A DNA stretch of 64,000 nucleotides, taken from the NCBI RefSeq assembly GCF_004362665.1, contig NZ_SNXR01000015.1:124001-188000 (forward strand). The letters run 5' to 3'. Shown piece after piece: positions 8,312 to 17,423 of this stretch (positions within the stretch are counted from its first letter, which is position 1; each line of letters begins with the position of its first letter). Source of the stretch: Flavobacterium dankookense (lineage in GTDB: Bacteria > Bacteroidota > Bacteroidia > Flavobacteriales > Flavobacteriaceae). Made by a program: the position numbers and the translations under genes. Below the pieces are notes generated by a model that saw only the letters and a list, made by a program, of their open reading frames with translations, searched no databases and had not been told where the DNA came from.

Positions 8312-8735
8312 AGGAAAAATAATTTGGTCAGCATTGCTTATTTTGCTTTTGATTTGTGTTAGAGCATTCGAAAGCAAATTGTTTTACGATCCGTTTTTGG
8401 ATTATTACAGAAGAGAGTTTACTCATTTGCCATTTCCCGAAATAAATCCTGTGAAGTTGTTTTTGAGTTATGGTTTTCGGTTTTACATCAACTCGGTTTT
8501 GTCACTAGGATTGTTGTACGTGCTTTTCAAAGACACTAAAATAGTGAAGTTCTCTATTTTTTTATACATGGTTTTAGCCACTGTTTTAATGATAAGTTTC
8601 TTCTTTGTATTAACTTTTTTTGGAGAAGAAAATAAAATGACTTTATTCTACATCCGAAGATTTATTATTCAACCCATATTTATTTTGCTTTTTATTCCAG
8701 CTTTTTATTATCAGAATAGAATAAGAAAATCTTAA
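8286..8735 (+). CDS. exosortase F system-associated membrane protein
   Basis: The 149-residue protein has four predicted membrane helices, near residues 11-27, 57-80, 85-115 and 125-142. Its start lies inside xrtF (26-bp overlap), so the two are translationally coupled. Small membrane proteins at this position are the standard partner of XrtF in Flavobacteriia. There are no catalytic motifs. The role is inferred from position: a partner or accessory subunit in the inner membrane. Confidence 0.75.
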   Translation: MLEKLKKNKGKIIWSALLILLLICVRAFESKLFYDPFLDYYRREFTHLPFPEINPVKLFLSYGFRFYINSVLSLGLLYVLFKDTKIVKFSIFLYMVLATVLMISFFFVLTFFGEENKMTLFYIRRFIIQPIFILLFIPAFYYQNRIRKS

Positions 8736-8769
8736 GAAAATTATATTTTTCTTTGTATATCTTTGCAAC

Positions 8770-9189
8770 ATGATTTTGAAGAAACAGCTAAGTGTTTTAA
8801 TTGCATTTTTCGTTTTGGTTTCCAATTCGGGATTGGCATTTAACGTGCATTTTTGTGAAGGTAAAATAGCTTCCATAACTTCTGTTTTTTCCGATGCTGA
8901 AGTTTGTGCAATGCCGATAGAAGTTGAAAAAACATGTTATGCAAAAGCGGAGCCAACTCACGAGAAATGTTGTTCAGACAAAGAAGTTAATCTAAAAAAC
9001 AAAACAGAAAAAATCATTATCAAAACGATTGCTTTTGATATGGATACTGTTTTTTATTTCAACGAATACAAAACACTTCAATTTGGTTTTTATCAAGACC
9101 AATTTCAAACTCCAATTGTAGCGTATTATTGCGATGCTAATGCGCCGCCATTGTATAAGCTACATTGCCAATTTACTTTTTACGCTTAA
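8770..9189 (+). CDS. HYC_CC_PP family exported protein
   Basis: A 139-residue exported protein with a signal peptide (to about residue 23). It carries the three features that name the family: a VHFC element near residue 26-29 (in place of HYC), a Cys-Cys pair in HEKCCSDKE, and NAPPLYKL near the C terminus. It has six or more cysteines, suggesting metal binding or disulfides. It lies upstream of a TonB receptor and an HMA-domain protein, a combination that points to metal (probably copper) handling. TATCTTTG at 8758-8765 gives a promoter almost at the ATG, so the mRNA may be nearly leaderless. Confidence 0.75.
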   Translation: MILKKQLSVLIAFFVLVSNSGLAFNVHFCEGKIASITSVFSDAEVCAMPIEVEKTCYAKAEPTHEKCCSDKEVNLKNKTEKIIIKTIAFDMDTVFYFNEYKTLQFGFYQDQFQTPIVAYYCDANAPPLYKLHCQFTFYA

Positions 9190-9245
9190 TTTAATTATTT
9201 GATTTTCAATATTTTTTGAATTTTTAATAATTAAATTATAAACTA

Positions 9246-11252
9246 ATGAAAAACATTTTATGGTTCTTGTTAGTGTTGTTTTCTTCCAATGTTTTTGGAC
9301 AAGAAGAATTGGAAGAAGTCAAAGTAAAAGCAACACAAAAAGGACTAAAAAAATCACTAAAAGGCACAGCCAATACGACATTGGTTACCAGTAAAGAATT
9401 ACTCAAAGCGGCATGTTGTAATTTGGCAGAAAGTTTTGAGACCAATCCTTCCATCGATGTGAATTTTTCCGATGCTTTGACAGGAACAAAGCAAATAAAA
9501 ATGCTTGGATTAACTTCGCCTTACATTATGATTACGGAAGAAAATGTACCTTCGGTTCGTGGTGCTTCACAAGCTTTTGGATTGTCGTTTACACCTGGAA
9601 CTTGGGTTGATAATATCCAAATTACAAAAGGTGCAGGAAGTGTTGTAAACGGTTACGAAAGTATTTCGGGACAAATCAATACCGAATTGTTGAAACCAAT
9701 GAACGACATTCCTTTTTTCTTGAATGCTTATGGTTCAACCGATTCGCGTTTTGAATTAAATACGCATTTCAATAAAAAAATTAATGACAAATGGGCAACA
9801 AGTTTGTTCGTTCATGGAAATGCGCGAGTTTCTAAAAACGATATGAATAATGATGGTTTCCTAGATAATCCGTTGGGAAAACAAATCAATGTGGCTAATC
9901 GATGGCAATACGCAAATGCAGAAACTGGTTGGGTTTCGTTTTTTAACTTCCGTTTTATGAAAGATGAAAAACAAACTGGAGAACTCGATTTTGATAAAGA
10001 CAAACATAAACAAACAACCACTTTTTGGGGTTCAGAAATTAACTCCGAGCGATTTGATTTTACCTCAAAAGTAGGTTATGTTTGGAAGGAAATGCCTTTT
10101 CAAAGTATTGGTTTTCAAAACGCATTTACTAATCATAATCAACAATCGTATTTTGGTTTAAATCAATACGATATCAAGCAGCAAAGCTATTATTCGAACC
10201 TGATTTTCAACTCGATTATTAGCAATACGATGCATAAATTTTCTACCGGTTTGAATTTTATGTATGACAAATATTCGGAATATATCAACACGTTTGATGT
10301 AAGTAGAATTGACAATTCGGTTGGTGCATTTTTCGAATATACTTTTGATAATAATGATAAATTGAGCTATGTTCTTGGCGGACGAATGGATTATCACAAT
10401 AGGTTAGGAGCATTTTTTACACCAAGATTTCATTTGAAATACAATGCTTTTGAAAATTCAGTTTTTAGAATTTCTGCCGGAAGAGGAAAACGCGCCGCGA
10501 ATATTTTTGCAGAAAATCAAAATCTTTTTGCTAGTTCAAGAACCATTTCAATTATGGGAACAAAAGGCGAAATTTATGGTTTAAGTCCAGAAATCGCTTG
10601 GAATTATGGAGTAAGTTTTACTCAAAAATTCAAGTTGTTTTCAAAAAATGCTGATATTACAGTAGATTTTTATCGAACCGATTTTCAAAACCAAGTTGTG
10701 GTTGATATCATGCAAAGTCCACAAGAATTGTTGTTTTATGATTTAAAAGGAAAATCATTTGCCAATAGTTTACAAATTGATTTCAACGTGGAACTTATCA
10801 AGCATTTGAATTTAAGAACAGCTTATAAATATTTCGATATTTCAACTGATTATTTATCGGGAAGTTATCAAAGACCTTTGCAGGCAAAACATCGTTTTTT
10901 TGCTAATGTAGAATATGAAACGCATATCAAAGATAAAGGGCAACAATGGAAATTTGATTATACCTTCAATTGGTTAGGAAAACAACAATTGCCCAACACA
11001 GCAACCAACCCAGAACAAGACAGATTACCTAATTTTTCACCTTCATTTGGAGTGATGAATGCACAAATTACTCGAACATTTTCAAGCACATTTGAAATGT
11101 ATGTTGGTGGCGAAAACATTGGAAATTACCGTCAAAGCAAAGCGGTTTTAGGAAGCGATAATCCTTTTGGACCAAATTTTGATACCTCAATTGTGTATGC
11201 GCCAGTTTTTGGACAAATGTATTACGCAGGATTGCGATTTAAAATTAAATAA
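9246..11252 (+). CDS. TonB-dependent outer-membrane receptor, probably for a metal
   Basis: A 668-residue outer-membrane receptor. It has a signal peptide (about 19 residues, ending VFGQ), a plug domain near residues 40-150 with the typical ITKGAGSVVNGYESISGQINTEL pattern split over residues 133-156, and a C-terminal barrel ending in ...AGLRFKIK. It lacks the carboxypeptidase-like extension of SusC proteins, so it is a simple ligand receptor. The neighbours (HYC_CC_PP protein upstream, HMA protein downstream) suggest copper or another soft metal. The ligand is an inference. Confidence 0.85.
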   Translation: MKNILWFLLVLFSSNVFGQEELEEVKVKATQKGLKKSLKGTANTTLVTSKELLKAACCNLAESFETNPSIDVNFSDALTGTKQIKMLGLTSPYIMITEENVPSVRGASQAFGLSFTPGTWVDNIQITKGAGSVVNGYESISGQINTELLKPMNDIPFFLNAYGSTDSRFELNTHFNKKINDKWATSLFVHGNARVSKNDMNNDGFLDNPLGKQINVANRWQYANAETGWVSFFNFRFMKDEKQTGELDFDKDKHKQTTTFWGSEINSERFDFTSKVGYVWKEMPFQSIGFQNAFTNHNQQSYFGLNQYDIKQQSYYSNLIFNSIISNTMHKFSTGLNFMYDKYSEYINTFDVSRIDNSVGAFFEYTFDNNDKLSYVLGGRMDYHNRLGAFFTPRFHLKYNAFENSVFRISAGRGKRAANIFAENQNLFASSRTISIMGTKGEIYGLSPEIAWNYGVSFTQKFKLFSKNADITVDFYRTDFQNQVVVDIMQSPQELLFYDLKGKSFANSLQIDFNVELIKHLNLRTAYKYFDISTDYLSGSYQRPLQAKHRFFANVEYETHIKDKGQQWKFDYTFNWLGKQQLPNTATNPEQDRLPNFSPSFGVMNAQITRTFSSTFEMYVGGENIGNYRQSKAVLGSDNPFGPNFDTSIVYAPVFGQMYYAGLRFKIK

Positions 11253-11267
11253 TTAGAAACCGATATT

Positions 11268-11292
11268 TGTCACCCTGAGCGCAGTCGAAGGG
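11268..11292. repeat. dispersed CCCTGAGCG...GAAGGG repeat
   Basis: TGTCACCCTGAGCGCAGTCG followed by AAGGG contains short complementary ends (CCCT/AGGG). From memory, this sequence recurs in intergenic regions of many Bacteroidota. It lies between the TonB receptor and HMA genes. Its role is unknown. Confidence 0.6.
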
Positions 11293-11328
11293 CAATTTCA
11301 ATAGCAAATTCAAAAAATCAATGACAAA

Positions 11329-11670
11329 ATGAAAAACATAATTTTAGGAATGATGTTGCTTTTTGTAACACTTTCAACACAAGCACAAGAAAAAAAGAAG
11401 AAAAATGCTAAATACGATATCGAAGTTAATGGTAATTGCGAAATGTGCAAAAAGCGAATTGAGCAAGCTGCATTTTCAGTAAAAGGAGTAAAAAGTGCGG
11501 AATGGCATTCGGATGATACTACATTACATTTGATAATCAATGAAGAAAAATGTTCGCTTATCGATGTGAAAAATGCGATTGCTAAAGTTGGTCATGATAC
11601 CGATGAAGTAAAAGCAACTGATGACGATTATGAAAGGCTTCACGGATGTTGTATGTATGAAAGAAAGTAG
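11329..11670 (+). CDS. exported heavy-metal-associated (HMA) domain protein
   Basis: A 113-residue secreted or periplasmic protein. The signal peptide ends near residue 19 (STQAQ), followed by a Lys-rich stretch. A single ferredoxin-like HMA domain (about residues 28-95) carries the metal-binding Cys37-x-x-Cys40 in GNCEMCKKRIE. A second Cys-Cys pair lies in the tail HGCCMYERK. It probably binds Cu(I) or a similar ion passed from the TonB receptor encoded upstream. A hairpin terminator follows the stop. The metal is not proven by sequence. Confidence 0.85.
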   Translation: MKNIILGMMLLFVTLSTQAQEKKKKNAKYDIEVNGNCEMCKKRIEQAAFSVKGVKSAEWHSDDTTLHLIINEEKCSLIDVKNAIAKVGHDTDEVKATDDDYERLHGCCMYERK

Positions 11671-11673
11671 TTT

Positions 11674-11700
11674 AAACTCCTTATCTTTGATGAGGAGTTT
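11674..11700 (+). terminator. terminator after the HMA gene, with an embedded -7 element
   Basis: AAACTCCT and AGGAGTTT form a stem followed by a T-rich run. The loop contains TATCTTTG (11682-11689), an exact TAnnTTTG match, so the promoter of the DUF2490 gene at 11721 may overlap the terminator. Confidence 0.75.
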
Positions 11701-11720
11701 TTATTTTAAAAATAGTTATT

Positions 11721-12464
11721 TTGAAAAAATTAGCTTTGTTGTTTATTTTGTTTTTTGGCGAAATTATAGCTCAAAAAACCGTGCAAGACCAATCTGTATG
11801 GTTTGCTTATGTAGGTCAATACAAAGTTTCTCCAAAATGGGGTTATCATGCTGAAGCTCAGTTTCGAATGGATAATGAACTGGAGCAAAGTTTGCAGAAT
11901 TTATATCGAGTTGGAGCAATTTATTATTTGCCAAAAAATCAGAGTGTAACGGCTGGATATGCTTTAGTAAAAACTTTAAATCGTTCTGTTGATGATTATT
12001 TTTCAGAGAATAGAATTTGGCAACAATATCAAGTAAATAAAAAGTGGCATTCTGACAAGAACAATATGACACATCGTTTTCGATTGGAACAACGCTGGGT
12101 TGATCAAATTGGTTTAGTAGAAGACGAAGTGGTAAAATTAGCAACAAATTATCAAAATAGGTTGCGCTATTTGAATAGAAATTTATTTCAAATTAGTAAG
12201 TTCAATTCAGACGATAAAGAAGTGTATGGTATTTTGCAAAGTGAGGTTTTTTTAAATCTTGGCAACAATAAAGTAAATTCAAAATTCTTTGATCAAAATC
12301 GATTTTTGGTTGGTTTTGGTTTAAATTTTGAAAACAAAACGAGGTTCGAATTGGGATATATGAACCATTTTATTACTTCGAGTTCATCTTCAAATTTAAT
12401 GCGCCACACAGTATCTATTTCATTACTACATAATTTAGATTTTTCAAAAACAATTAATCCTTAG
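11721..12464 (+). CDS. DUF2490 family outer-membrane protein
   Basis: A 247-residue protein starting at TTG; the signal peptide (MKKLALLFILFFGEIIAQ) begins right there, which supports this start. The rest is strand-rich with the DUF2490 pattern: WFAYVGQYKVSPKWGYHAE, a central RFRLEQRWVDQ, an RYLNR strand, and a final strand near HTVSISLLHNL. It is predicted to be an outer-membrane barrel of unknown function. It is transcribed independently of the metal genes, because a terminator lies between. Confidence 0.75.
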   Translation: MKKLALLFILFFGEIIAQKTVQDQSVWFAYVGQYKVSPKWGYHAEAQFRMDNELEQSLQNLYRVGAIYYLPKNQSVTAGYALVKTLNRSVDDYFSENRIWQQYQVNKKWHSDKNNMTHRFRLEQRWVDQIGLVEDEVVKLATNYQNRLRYLNRNLFQISKFNSDDKEVYGILQSEVFLNLGNNKVNSKFFDQNRFLVGFGLNFENKTRFELGYMNHFITSSSSSNLMRHTVSISLLHNLDFSKTINP

Positions 12465-12544
12465 ATTTACGTTAAAACCAACTATTATAACAAAAAATAT
12501 CACTAATTTCACGCTCGAATTTTTTACCATAAAAATAAATAGTA

Positions 12545-13225
12545 ATGAGTGATTTTGATTGGATGCAGTTACTAAATCCTGAGTTTTATATAACCATGAC
12601 AGTTGGTGGTGTAAAGGTTGGGTTGTGGATTGTTTTATTTATAGTATTTGCTGAAACTGGACTTTTTGCAGGTTTCTTTTTGCCAGGTGACAGTTTACTT
12701 TTTTTAGCTGGAATTTACAGTAGAAGTTTAGTTGAAAATTTTGTTTTTATTCAAAATGATTTTACAAATGTGCTTTTACTTTCTACATTAGTTGCTGTAG
12801 CTGGAATTATTGGAAATATGGTTGGATACTGGTTTGGAAGCAAAAGCGGTTATTATTTGTATAAAAAAGAAGATAGTTTTTGGTTCAAGAAAAAATACTT
12901 AATTCAGTCAAAAGATTTCTTCGAAAGATATGGTGGGAAAGCAATCATTTTTGCACGTTTCCTTCCCATTTTTAGGACTTTTGCACCAATTGTTGCTGGA
13001 ATTGTTTTCATGGACAAAAAGAAATTTATGTTTTATAACATTTTAAGTTCTTTTCTTTGGTCGTTTACTTTGATTTTTGCCGGACATTATTTGTATGGAT
13101 TGTTTCTAGAAAAATTTGACATCGATTTAAAACATCACATAGAAAAAATCATTATTTTGATTATCTTGATTTCAACTTTTCCTGTAATTATGAAGTTAAT
13201 AAAGAAACCAAGAGCAACTGAATAA
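12545..13225 (+). CDS. DedA family inner-membrane protein
   Basis: A 226-residue membrane protein of the DedA/VTT superfamily, which includes lipid scramblases and flippases, some acting on undecaprenyl phosphate. Visible signature elements are ETGLFAGFFLPGDSLLFLAG near residue 38-57, GNMVGYWFG, and FARFLPIFRTFAPIVAG near 137-153 with the conserved arginines. It has four or more hydrophobic helices. Length is typical. It stands alone before a strong terminator. The substrate cannot be assigned from sequence. Confidence 0.9.
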   Translation: MSDFDWMQLLNPEFYITMTVGGVKVGLWIVLFIVFAETGLFAGFFLPGDSLLFLAGIYSRSLVENFVFIQNDFTNVLLLSTLVAVAGIIGNMVGYWFGSKSGYYLYKKEDSFWFKKKYLIQSKDFFERYGGKAIIFARFLPIFRTFAPIVAGIVFMDKKKFMFYNILSSFLWSFTLIFAGHYLYGLFLEKFDIDLKHHIEKIIILIILISTFPVIMKLIKKPRATE

Positions 13226-13242
13226 TTAAAGAATAAAATAAT

Positions 13243-13277
13243 AAAAAATCCGTCATTTGTAAAGTGACGGATTTTTT
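13243..13277. terminator. bidirectional terminator between dedA-type gene and groL
   Basis: A 13-bp stem (AAAAAATCCGTCA with its complement) has a nine-base loop and flanking A/T tracts. It lies between convergent genes and suits both. Confidence 0.9.
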
Positions 13278-13312
13278 AGTTTTAACCAATTGTAGTTTTA
13301 GGATATTTGATT

Positions 13313-14944
<1,632 letters not shown>

Positions 14945-15038
14945 TTAATTAATTTTTGAATTTAGATTTATGAATTTAGAACTTTGTGCTTAGAAAATTA
15001 AAATTCATTTTCTGAATTCTAATTTCTAAATTCTAATT

Positions 15039-15314
15039 TTAGATGATTGCAAGAATATCGTCTTCTCTCATAATTAAATAATCTTTTCCATCCAATTTTA
15101 AATCGGTTCCTGCGTATTTACCATAAAGAACGGTGTCGCCAACTTTTACAGTCATTGGTTCGTCTTTTTTACCATTTCCTACAGCAAGAACAGTTCCTTT
15201 TTGTGGTTTTTCTTTAGCTGTATCGGGAATGATAATTCCAGAAGCAGTTTGTGTTTCGGCTGCTGCTGGTTCCACAATTACGCGGTCTGAAAGCGGTTTA
15301 ATGTTTAATGCCAT
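15039..15314 (-). CDS. groS: co-chaperonin GroES
   Basis: The 91-residue lid protein of the GroEL chamber. Motifs include [30 protein letters not shown], and the C-terminal [13 protein letters not shown]. It is cytoplasmic and functions as a heptamer. It is first in the operon with groL. The upstream region has an unusual -24/-12-like sequence rather than the common Bacteroidota promoter, described separately. Confidence 0.99.
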   Translation of the reverse strand: MALNIKPLSDRVIVEPAAAETQTASGIIIPDTAKEKPQKGTVLAVGNGKKDEPMTVKVGDTVLYGKYAGTDLKLDGKDYLIMREDDILAII

Positions 15315-15363
15315 AATGTGTATATTTTTATGATTTATTAAAATTTTGTTGTTGCTTTTTATT

Positions 15364-15381
15364 AGTCAGAAACTGTGCCAA
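15364..15381 (-). promoter_or_regulatory. sigma-54-like element upstream of groS
   Basis: On the minus strand TTGGCAC (15381 to 15375) is followed after five bases by CTGA where a sigma-54 promoter has TTGC. The -24 half is perfect; the -12 half lacks the GC. Just upstream is an inverted repeat CTGA-N7-TCAG (about 15392-15406). The site is about 50-65 bases before the groS ATG. A true sigma-54 promoter is uncertain. Confidence 0.35.
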
Positions 15382-15450
15382 TTGGGTAAAACTGACAATT
15401 TTTCAGCGAAGATAGGCAAAGTTGACAAAAGGGTAAGTTGTTTATCAATT

Positions 15451-15522
15451 AGCCCTTGCTGAAATGGCATCCTTTTTCTTGGAAAGAAAAAGATAGAATG
15501 GAAGCAAGGAAAATGGATGCCA
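15451..15522 (+). repeat. candidate pseudoknot element, copy 1
   Basis: On the plus strand, CCTTGCT (15454-15460) pairs with AGCAAGG (15503-15509). TGGCATCC (15465-15472) pairs with GGATGCCA (15515-15522). The two stems interlock as an H-type pseudoknot, with an A/T hairpin (15473-15480 with 15484-15491) between. A second copy with compensating changes lies at 20311-20419 on the other strand. Here it sits between secG and groS, antisense to both. It may be a structured RNA or a mobile DNA repeat. Confidence 0.55.
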
Positions 15523-15560
15523 AAAATACCCAAGCAATTCGCTCCAAATTTTTCATAAAA

Positions 15561-15586
15561 AAAGTCCCGATTTTGGTCGAGACTTT
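15561..15586 (-). terminator. terminator after secG
   Basis: AAAGTCCCGA and TCGAGACTTT pair with one C-A mismatch around a six-base loop. Read on the minus strand it ends in a run of seven or more T, just after the secG stop. Confidence 0.8.
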
Positions 15587-15607
15587 CTTTATGAGTTTAT
15601 CTAACTC

Positions 15608-15952
15608 TTATTTTTTTTCTTCAGCAGGTTTTGCTGGAGTTGTTGTAGCTGGAGTTTCAGCAGGTTTTGCTGGAGTTGAAATGGATGATTCGTCAATAAT
15701 TTTTGAATTAGAATCGCTCAAAGTTCCAGTAAAACTTAAACTTGAAGCTAATATTAACATTATTAATACTGCTGCTAATGTCCAAGTGCTTTTATCTAAA
15801 AAGTCAGTTGTTTTCTGAACGCCACCAAGTTGTGATGAGCTACCAAAAGTTGAAGAAAGTCCGCCACCTTTTGGATTTTGAACCATAATCACAATGATTA
15901 ATAGGAAACAAACAATTGTTATTAATACTAAAAAGATTGAAAATGTACTCAT
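15608..15952 (-). CDS. secG: preprotein translocase subunit SecG
   Basis: A small inner-membrane subunit of the Sec translocon. The 114-residue protein has two hydrophobic helices (residues about 3-22 and 51-75) flanking the conserved MVQNPKGGGLSSTFGSS segment. The C-terminal tail is extended by alanine-, proline- and threonine-rich repeats (KPAETPATTTPAKPAEEKK), common in Bacteroidota SecG. It starts two bases after the stop of the TPR gene, so the two are co-transcribed. A terminator follows. Confidence 0.95.
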   Translation of the reverse strand: MSTFSIFLVLITIVCFLLIIVIMVQNPKGGGLSSTFGSSSQLGGVQKTTDFLDKSTWTLAAVLIMLILASSLSFTGTLSDSNSKIIDESSISTPAKPAETPATTTPAKPAEEKK

Positions 15953-15954
15953 TA

Positions 15955-16782
15955 TTATTTATTATTTTGTTGTAAAATCTTTATATCCGAAATTCGGTCT
16001 GCAAAGAAACTACTTTTTTCTGGATATTTCAAAATTAATATTTCATATGCTTGAATTGCTTTTGAATATTTTTTTTGTTCCAAATAAACTCGCGCTAAAG
16101 TTTCGGTCATTAAATAGGTAGTGTCTTCTGTTTTTTGTTCAATTACGATGTTTTGAGCATCTTTTGAAATAGGTGTAATTTTCGGATTGTTCTCTATGAA
16201 CTTATCAATCAACTCTATTTTTTTCTGTTTTTCAACGCTGATTTCAATTTCGGTGACTGATTTTTCTGCTTCTCTAATAATCGGTTTGAAACGTGCTAAT
16301 TGCAACCATTCTTGGAAGGAATGTTTTTCGTCTTTGGTGAATTCTAATGGTTTGCCAATAGCTAGTTTTTCGGTTGCTTTTTCTTCCTCTGTTGTTGCTT
16401 CTTTGATGGAATTCTTAATCGAATTTTCTAGCGTGTTTTGGTTTTCAAGTAAAGCGGGTTCGGCCAACACGATTTCGCTTTCATAAACATGCATGTTCAT
16501 CAATTCCTCTAATTTTTTTTCATACAATCCTTTTTGAACTGCTACAAAATTATCAGAAGTGATAAAATCAAAAAGCATGCTTCTATCTGTGGTGTAAGCT
16601 GCGGCAACTTTTAACGCATAATTGTATTTATAACTGTCTTGGTTGTAAAGATGCTTTAATCGCATTACTCGTGCGCTTTGAAAATAGGGAAATTCCTCGA
16701 TTACATTTTCTAGGGTTTCTGCCTGTTTCTCGCTTATAGCGTCAGGTTTGTTGAGAAGATATGTATAATCGGTTAGGTTCAA
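15955..16782 (-). CDS. tetratricopeptide-repeat-like protein, unknown function
   Basis: A 275-residue protein without signal peptide, probably cytoplasmic. The N-terminal 95 residues hold a conserved-looking helical region (LENVIEEFPYFQSARVMRLKHL, split at residues 24-45). The middle is Glu/Lys-rich and probably disordered. The C terminus has one clear TPR-like helical hairpin (ARVYLEQKKYSKAIQAYEIL). The start codon is TTG. It sits between lptE and secG, suggesting a link to envelope biogenesis, but its function is not known. Confidence 0.75.
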   Translation of the reverse strand: MNLTDYTYLLNKPDAISEKQAETLENVIEEFPYFQSARVMRLKHLYNQDSYKYNYALKVAAAYTTDRSMLFDFITSDNFVAVQKGLYEKKLEELMNMHVYESEIVLAEPALLENQNTLENSIKNSIKEATTEEEKATEKLAIGKPLEFTKDEKHSFQEWLQLARFKPIIREAEKSVTEIEISVEKQKKIELIDKFIENNPKITPISKDAQNIVIEQKTEDTTYLMTETLARVYLEQKKYSKAIQAYEILILKYPEKSSFFADRISDIKILQQNNK

Positions 16783-16873
16783 TTTTTGTTATTTGTTATT
16801 GTTTGTCCGTTGTTATGTTAGTCATCAAATTGCAAAAAAAACTATAAACTGTCATTTCCAACTTGATTGGAAA

Positions 16874-17377
16874 TTACCATTTTGCTAACGATTCATTAAA
16901 GATATCTTGTGTGATTCGCTCAAAAATAACTTCTAATGATCGGTTTAGTTGTTCTCCAGTTAATGGTGTGTTTGCTGGAAAATCATCAAAAAACGAAAAG
17001 CTTTTTTCAAAATTATCCTCTTCTTTATTTTTGTTTGTAAATCGAACATTGACTGCTATTGTCAAACGGTTTTGTGCCGCTCTAATATCCGCAGTTGCTG
17101 TCATTGGAGTTACATTAAATCGAGTAATTTCTCCTTCATACATTAAATCACCGTTGGAAGTCGTTAAATTCAAATTGGTTTGATTTTGAATTAAATCTTG
17201 CAGTCGCAACGTAAATGTTCTTTCAATTCCAGGCTCAATCAAGTCGGCATTATTTTGAAAATAATTCACTTGAAAAGTTTTGGCATCAATTTTTCCTGTT
17301 CCAGTAAAGTTATAAACGGAACAACTGCTGATGCAAAAAGCAACAAATAATAATAGAATGTATTTTATGTTTTTCAT
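16874..17377 (-). CDS. lptE: LptE family lipoprotein (LPS assembly)
   Basis: A 167-residue lipoprotein with lipobox Cys19 (CISSC), predicted to be outer-membrane anchored. The Bacteroidota LptE pattern is visible: a short strand with KTFQVNYFQNNADLIEPGIE, then FTLRLQDLIQNQTNLNL and MYEGEITRFNVTPM. LptE plugs the LptD barrel for lipopolysaccharide export. It lies between the sigma-54 activator and the TPR/secG genes in a minus-strand cluster, an order I recall from other Flavobacteriia. Confidence 0.88.
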   Translation of the reverse strand: MKNIKYILLLFVAFCISSCSVYNFTGTGKIDAKTFQVNYFQNNADLIEPGIERTFTLRLQDLIQNQTNLNLTTSNGDLMYEGEITRFNVTPMTATADIRAAQNRLTIAVNVRFTNKNKEEDNFEKSFSFFDDFPANTPLTGEQLNRSLEVIFERITQDIFNESLAKW

Positions 17378-17423
17378 AGAAGTTTCAAAGATATATTTTT
17401 CTAATTGTTAATTATCAATTAAA

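Noticed and set aside
15456-15818. Plus-strand frame starting in the pseudoknot element
   Set aside because: Its larger part is antisense to secG, whose protein is clearly real; the start lies within the repeat element.
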